Positions 59,801-64,000 of a stretch of DNA of 64,000 nt are shown here, one piece after another. The DNA lies in contig NZ_JAOCKJ010000004.1 of the NCBI RefSeq assembly GCF_029844725.1, positions 124,001 to 188,000 on the forward strand. Reading direction: 5' to 3'. Under the pieces are notes generated by a model. It was given only the letters and a program-made list of their open reading frames with translations, made no database searches and had not been told where the DNA came from. The position numbers and the translations under genes were made by a program. Origin of the DNA: Pantoea sp. GD03673. Lineage in GTDB: Bacteria; Pseudomonadota; Gammaproteobacteria; Enterobacterales; Enterobacteriaceae. Position 1 is the first letter of the stretch; the number at the start of each line of letters is the position of its first letter.

Positions 59801-60118
59801 TTGCAAGGTAAAGCACTCCAAGAGTTCGTTATTGATAAGATTGATGATCTCAAAGGCCAGGACATTGTCACCATCGACGTTCAGGGCAAATCCAGCATCA
59901 CCGATTTCATGATCATCTGCACCGGCACCTCCACGCGTCATGTGACTTCGATCGCAGAACACGTTGAGCAGGAGTCCCGTTTAGCTGGCCTGATGCCATT
60001 AGGCATTGAAGGTAAAAGCGCAGCAGACTGGGTCGTGGTTGATCTGGGTGATGTCATCGTACATGTGATGCAGGAAGAGAGTCGCCAGCTGTATGAGCTG
60101 GAAAAACTCTGGAGCTGA
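59801..60118 (+). CDS. rsfS: Ribosome silencing factor RsfS
   Basis: A 105-residue protein that binds L14 and blocks subunit joining in starvation. TTG start at 59801 with AAGGGGA before it gives [20 protein letters not shown], the family start. A longer ATG frame (59741) is present but lacks support. It keeps CTGTSTRHV and [13 protein letters not shown] blocks. Confidence 0.96.
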   Translation: MQGKALQEFVIDKIDDLKGQDIVTIDVQGKSSITDFMIICTGTSTRHVTSIAEHVEQESRLAGLMPLGIEGKSAADWVVVDLGDVIVHVMQEESRQLYELEKLWS

Positions 60119-60121
60119 TCG

Positions 60122-60592
60122 GTGAAACTGCAACTTGTTGCCGTCGGCACTAAAATGCCCGACTGGGTGCAGACCGGTTTTATGGAATATCTGCGCCGCT
60201 TCCCGAAAGATATGCCGTTTGAGCTGACCGAAGTAACCGCAGGTAAACGCGGCAAAAATGCTGATATCAAACGCATCCTTGAAAAAGAGGGTGAAGCGAT
60301 GTTAGCGGCGGTCGGCAAAGGCAATCGCATCGTCACGCTGGATATTCCTGGCCAACCGTGGGAAACCCCGCAACTGGCGCAGCAGCTTGAACGCTGGAAG
60401 CTGGATGGCCGCGATGTCAGCCTGCTGATTGGCGGGCCTGAAGGCCTGGCCCCCGCCTGTAAAGCGGCGGCAGAGCAGAGCTGGTCACTGTCAGCATTGA
60501 CGTTGCCCCATCCGCTGGTGCGCGTGCTGGTAGCCGAAAGTCTGTATCGGGCCTGGAGTATAACGACTAATCATCCTTATCATCGTGAATGA
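60122..60592 (+). CDS. rlmH: 23S rRNA m3-pseudouridine-1915 methyltransferase RlmH
   Basis: A 156-residue SPOUT methyltransferase. The knot region holds [13 protein letters not shown] near 103 and [20 protein letters not shown] near 128. GTG start, 3 bases after rsfS. It acts on 70S ribosomes. Confidence 0.97.
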   Translation: MKLQLVAVGTKMPDWVQTGFMEYLRRFPKDMPFELTEVTAGKRGKNADIKRILEKEGEAMLAAVGKGNRIVTLDIPGQPWETPQLAQQLERWKLDGRDVSLLIGGPEGLAPACKAAAEQSWSLSALTLPHPLVRVLVAESLYRAWSITTNHPYHRE

Positions 60593-60626
60593 CCGATCAG
60601 CCCACATCAGACATGACAAGTAGCGG

Positions 60627-62531
60627 ATGAAATTACAAAGCAACGCCTTTCGCGATTACAGCGCCGAACAGAAACTCTTTGTCCGTCGGGCGTTCATCGC
60701 CTTCGTCGGTATCTTACTGCTCTCTTCGATCCTGGTGGTTAACCTTTACCATCTGCAAATTCTTCGCTTTGATGATTACAGCACCCGCTCTAACCAGAAC
60801 CGTATCAAGCTGGTCCCTGTCGCTCCCAGTCGCGGCATAATCTACGATCGCACCGGCACACCGCTGGCACTGAACCGCACCATCTATCAGGCGGAACTGG
60901 TGCCCGAAAAGGTCGATAACCTGCAGCAGACGCTGGAAAACTTACGCCCTGTTTTAGAGCTGACTGACGACGATCTCGAAAACTTCCAGAAAGAGCGTAA
61001 ACGCTCGCGTCGCTTTACCTCCATTCCGGTTAAAACCGGGTTGAATGAAGTGCAGGTGGCACGCTTTGCGGTCAATCAGTACCGCTTTCCCGGCGTGGAA
61101 GTTAAAGGTTATCAGCGCCGCTATTACCCTTACGGTGCCACGCTGACGCATGTGGTCGGCTACGTGTCAAAAATCAACGATCGTGACGTTGCACGCCTCG
61201 ATAAAGAGGGCCTCTGGCCCAACTATGCCGCCACGCACGACATCGGTAAACTGGGGATTGAGGCGTACTACGAGGGACTGCTGCACGGCAAAACCGGCTT
61301 TGAAGAGGTTGAGGTTAACAACCGTGGCCGCGTTATTCGCCAGCTGCATGAGGAGTCACCGCAGGCGGGCCGGGATATCTATCTGACTATCGATCTCAAA
61401 CTGCAGCAGTATGTCGAGACCCTGCTGGCGGGCAGTCGTGCGGCTGTTGTCGTCAGCGATCCGCGCACCGGCGAAATTCTCGCGATGGTCTCAACGCCCA
61501 GCTACGATGCCAATTTATTTGTCGACGGTATTTCCAGTAAGGATTACCGCGGCCTGCTGGAAGATGAAAATCGTCCCCTCTATAACCGTGCGATTCAGGC
61601 GGCTTATCCACCGGCTTCCACCGTCAAACCTTATGTAGCGGTTTCGGCCATGAGTGCTGGCGTCATTAACCGTAACACCAGCCTGTTTGACCCTGGCTGG
61701 TGGCAGCTTCCCGGTTCAGAAAAACGTTTCCGCGACTGGAAAAAATGGGGGCACGGTCGGCTTAACGTCACCAAAGCACTCGAAGAGTCTGCCGATACTT
61801 TCTTCTACCAGGTCGCCTATGACATGGGTATTGATCGCCTGTCGGAGTGGATGAATAAATTCGGTTATGGCAGCCGTACCGGCATCGACCTGCCGCAGGA
61901 GAGCGCCGGTAACATGCCGACCCGCGACTGGAAAATGAAGCGTTTTAAAAAGCCGTGGTATCAGGGTGACACCATCCCGGTAGGGATCGGCCAGGGTTAC
62001 TGGACGGCTACCCCGTTGCAGATGAACAAAGCCATGATGATTCTGATTAACGACGGCGTCGTCAAAGTGCCACACATGCTGCGTGCCACCCGCGAAGGCC
62101 GTTCCCTGGTGCCCTATCGCCAGCCACCTGAGGCCCCGATTGGTGACATCCATTCCGGCTTCTGGGAAATCGCCAAAGATGGCATGTACGGCGTAGCAAA
62201 TCGCCCCAACGGCACCGCGCATAAAAGCTTTGCTGATGCGCCTTATAAAATTGCCGCCAAGTCCGGTACGGCACAGGTCTTTGGCCTGAAAGAAAACGAA
62301 ACGTATAACGCCCACAGAATTGCTGAACGATTACGCGACCATAAATTAATGACCGCGTTTGCTCCTTATGACAAACCTCGGGTCGCTGTGACCATCATCC
62401 TGGAAAACGGTGGCGCCGGTCCGGCTGTCGGCACCGTAATGCGCCAGATTCTGGATCATATTATGTTGGGTGATAACAATACAGTCCTGCCGGACGCCGC
62501 ACCTGTGCCGCCCGGTTATGAAGGTGAATAA
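60627..62531 (+). CDS. mrdA: Peptidoglycan transpeptidase PBP2
   Basis: A 634-residue penicillin-binding protein of the elongasome. One N-terminal transmembrane segment (about 22-45), then pedestal and transpeptidase domains with the active serine in PASTVKPY (near 330), SAD in place of SxN (EESADTFFY near 388), and KSGTAQV (near 545). It sits directly before its partner RodA. Confidence 0.97.
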   Translation: MKLQSNAFRDYSAEQKLFVRRAFIAFVGILLLSSILVVNLYHLQILRFDDYSTRSNQNRIKLVPVAPSRGIIYDRTGTPLALNRTIYQAELVPEKVDNLQQTLENLRPVLELTDDDLENFQKERKRSRRFTSIPVKTGLNEVQVARFAVNQYRFPGVEVKGYQRRYYPYGATLTHVVGYVSKINDRDVARLDKEGLWPNYAATHDIGKLGIEAYYEGLLHGKTGFEEVEVNNRGRVIRQLHEESPQAGRDIYLTIDLKLQQYVETLLAGSRAAVVVSDPRTGEILAMVSTPSYDANLFVDGISSKDYRGLLEDENRPLYNRAIQAAYPPASTVKPYVAVSAMSAGVINRNTSLFDPGWWQLPGSEKRFRDWKKWGHGRLNVTKALEESADTFFYQVAYDMGIDRLSEWMNKFGYGSRTGIDLPQESAGNMPTRDWKMKRFKKPWYQGDTIPVGIGQGYWTATPLQMNKAMMILINDGVVKVPHMLRATREGRSLVPYRQPPEAPIGDIHSGFWEIAKDGMYGVANRPNGTAHKSFADAPYKIAAKSGTAQVFGLKENETYNAHRIAERLRDHKLMTAFAPYDKPRVAVTIILENGGAGPAVGTVMRQILDHIMLGDNNTVLPDAAPVPPGYEGE

Positions 62532-62533
62532 AC

Positions 62534-63652
62534 ATGTCGATGCAAGATAGTCCGCAGAAACGATCGATCTGGATGCGCATCCACATTGATCCGATGTTTA
62601 TGCTGATCATTCTCGGCCTGCTGACTTACAGCGCCGTGGTGATCTGGAGTGCCAGTGGGCAGGATCCTGGCATGATGGAGCGTAAACTCGGTCAGATTGC
62701 GATGGGTCTGGTGATCATGATTGTGCTGGCGCAGGTACCGCCGCGTGTTTATGAAGGCTGGGCACCTTATCTTTATATTGTCTGCGTCATCCTGCTGGTG
62801 GCAGTGGATGCTTTTGGTCAGATCAGTAAAGGCGCACAGCGCTGGCTCGATCTCGGTTTTGTGCGTTTTCAGCCTTCAGAAATAGCCAAAATAGCCGTGC
62901 CACTGATGGTGGCACGCTTTATCAACCGCGATGTCTGTCCGCCCACGCTCAAAAACACCGGCATTGCGCTGCTGTTAATCTTTGTGCCAACCCTGCTGGT
63001 CGCCGCACAGCCCGATCTCGGTACCTCGATTCTGGTTGCGGCCTCCGGTTTGTTTGTCCTGTTCCTTTCGGGGATGAGCTGGAAACTGATTGGCGTTGCC
63101 GTGTTGCTGGTCGCCGCCTTTATCCCGATTCTGTGGTTCTTCCTGATGCACGACTATCAGCGCGATCGCGTCATGATGCTGCTCGACCCGGAAACGGACC
63201 CGCTGGGTGCCGGGTATCACATTATCCAGTCGAAAATCGCCATCGGCTCAGGGGGACTGCGCGGTAAAGGCTGGCTGCAGGGCACCCAGTCACAGCTGGA
63301 ATTTTTGCCGGAACGTCATACCGACTTTATCTTTGCGGTTCTGGCCGAAGAGTTGGGTCTGGTAGGGGTGCTGCTGCTGCTGACCCTCTATCTGCTGCTG
63401 ATTATGCGGGGGCTGGTTGTGGCAGCCCGGGCGCAGACCACCTTTGGACGGGTCATGGCGGGCGGTTTGATGCTGATTTTATTCGTTTATGTTTTCGTTA
63501 ACATTGGCATGGTTAGTGGTATCTTACCGGTAGTTGGCGTGCCGCTGCCGCTGGTCAGTTACGGCGGCTCCGCGCTTATCGTGCTTATGGCGGGATTTGG
63601 CATTGTGATGTCGATCCACACTCACCGAAAAATGTTATCTAAAAGTGTCTAA
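62534..63652 (+). CDS. mrdB: Peptidoglycan glycosyltransferase RodA
   Basis: A 372-residue SEDS protein with about ten transmembrane segments; it polymerises glycan strands with PBP2. Key blocks are [10 protein letters not shown] near 96, AQPDLGTS near 159 and [18 protein letters not shown] near 255 with the catalytic-region Asp. It lies 2 bases after mrdA. The start ATG at 62534 is used; a second at 62540 is possible. Confidence 0.97.
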   Translation: MSMQDSPQKRSIWMRIHIDPMFMLIILGLLTYSAVVIWSASGQDPGMMERKLGQIAMGLVIMIVLAQVPPRVYEGWAPYLYIVCVILLVAVDAFGQISKGAQRWLDLGFVRFQPSEIAKIAVPLMVARFINRDVCPPTLKNTGIALLLIFVPTLLVAAQPDLGTSILVAASGLFVLFLSGMSWKLIGVAVLLVAAFIPILWFFLMHDYQRDRVMMLLDPETDPLGAGYHIIQSKIAIGSGGLRGKGWLQGTQSQLEFLPERHTDFIFAVLAEELGLVGVLLLLTLYLLLIMRGLVVAARAQTTFGRVMAGGLMLILFVYVFVNIGMVSGILPVVGVPLPLVSYGGSALIVLMAGFGIVMSIHTHRKMLSKSV

Positions 63653-63662
63653 GAGGCTGCAG

Positions 63663-64000
63663 ATGCGTAAGGAATGGCTTGGCGTTGCACTGGCATCACT
63701 GGTTCTGGCGGCCTGTACCACGCCCGAACCCCAAAATACGGCGCCGCCGCAACCGGCTTACAATGGGCCGGTGGTAGAAATTCCAGGCGTTGAGCCACGT
63801 TATGAGCCGATCAATCCAGGCACCAGCCAGGATTACAGCGTTAACGGCAAGAATTATCGCATCATCAGCGACCCGTCCAACTACAGCGAAGTCGGTCTGG
63901 CAACCTGGTACGGTGAAGAGGCGCAGGGCAACCGCACCGCCACCGGCGAAGCCTACGATCCCGATGCGCTGACTGCGGCCCACCCTACTCTGCCGCTGCC
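63663..64000 (+). CDS. rlpA: Septal ring lytic transglycosylase RlpA (partial, cut by window end)
   Basis: The first 112 codons of an outer-membrane lipoprotein. Signal peptide MRKEWLGVALASLVLAAC ends in lipobox LAAC. A Pro-rich stretch is followed by the start of the double-psi beta-barrel domain, GLATWYGEEAQGNRTATGE and ALTAAHPTLPL. RlpA cuts naked glycan at the septum. The SPOR domain would lie outside the window. GAGG precedes the ATG. Confidence 0.94.
   Translation, partial: MRKEWLGVALASLVLAACTTPEPQNTAPPQPAYNGPVVEIPGVEPRYEPINPGTSQDYSVNGKNYRIISDPSNYSEVGLATWYGEEAQGNRTATGEAYDPDALTAAHPTLPL

Overview
The window is a piece of an enterobacterial chromosome. Gene order follows the Escherichia coli cyd-suc-sdh-gltA, ybgIJKL-phr, pgm-seqA, fldA-fur-glnS, nag-asnB, tRNA, miaB-lnt, gltIJKL and leuS-rodA blocks, and the proteins look like close homologues of the E. 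coli ones. Differences from E. coli (no kdpFABCD beside kdpE, no mng genes between sucD and cydA, no cobC between nadD and rsfS, an extra DUF969/DUF979/pcp module) and an ERIC repeat point to a relative outside Escherichia, most likely Erwiniaceae such as Pantoea. The genus is an inference. There is no prophage, insertion sequence with a transposase, CRISPR array or rRNA.

Layout: 1-13.5 kb, all on the minus strand, holds sdhCDAB-sucABCD (TCA cycle and respiratory chain) followed by cydABX-ybgE (cytochrome bd oxidase). gltA reads away from sdhC at 14.1 kb. Positions 15.7-21.3 kb (minus) hold a pyroglutamate gene set: 5-oxoprolinase pxpBCA, two membrane proteins of the DUF969 and DUF979 families, pyrrolidone-carboxylate peptidase pcp, and nei at the end. 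ybgI, phrB, ybgA and ybfA follow (21.4-24.9 kb, minus). kdpE stands alone at 25.2 kb (plus) and converges with seqA-pgm. ybfF, ybfE, fldA, uof-fur (plus), an unrecognised small protein and glnS (minus) lie between 28.6 and 33.6 kb. The amino-sugar genes nagE (minus) and nagBACD (plus) and asnB fill 33.8-42.2 kb. A seven-gene tRNA operon (Met, Leu, 4 Gln, Met) lies at 42.4-43.0 kb. ubiF (minus) diverges from miaB, then come ybeZ-ybeY-ybeX-lnt, the glutamate/aspartate ABC transporter gltI-gltJKL, ybeL (minus), and leuS-lptE-holA-nadD-rsfS-rlmH-mrdA-mrdB-rlpA, the last cut by the window end.

Most of the window is core housekeeping DNA. The most unusual signal is between genes: three related, transposase-less repeats (after gltA, between kdpE and pgm, between lnt and gltI). 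Each starts with CAG directly after the last base of a terminator-like hairpin. Two of them keep a long inverted repeat with a compensatory base change. Other points are an ERIC element inside the gltI-gltJ region expected to hold the sRNA SroC, an orphan kdpE, paired TTGTAnA sites in front of ybgA-phrB that resemble MlrA/BluR/LitR-type operators, and the physical union of pcp, DUF969/979 and pxpABC, which suggests a pyroglutamate release, uptake and hydrolysis unit.
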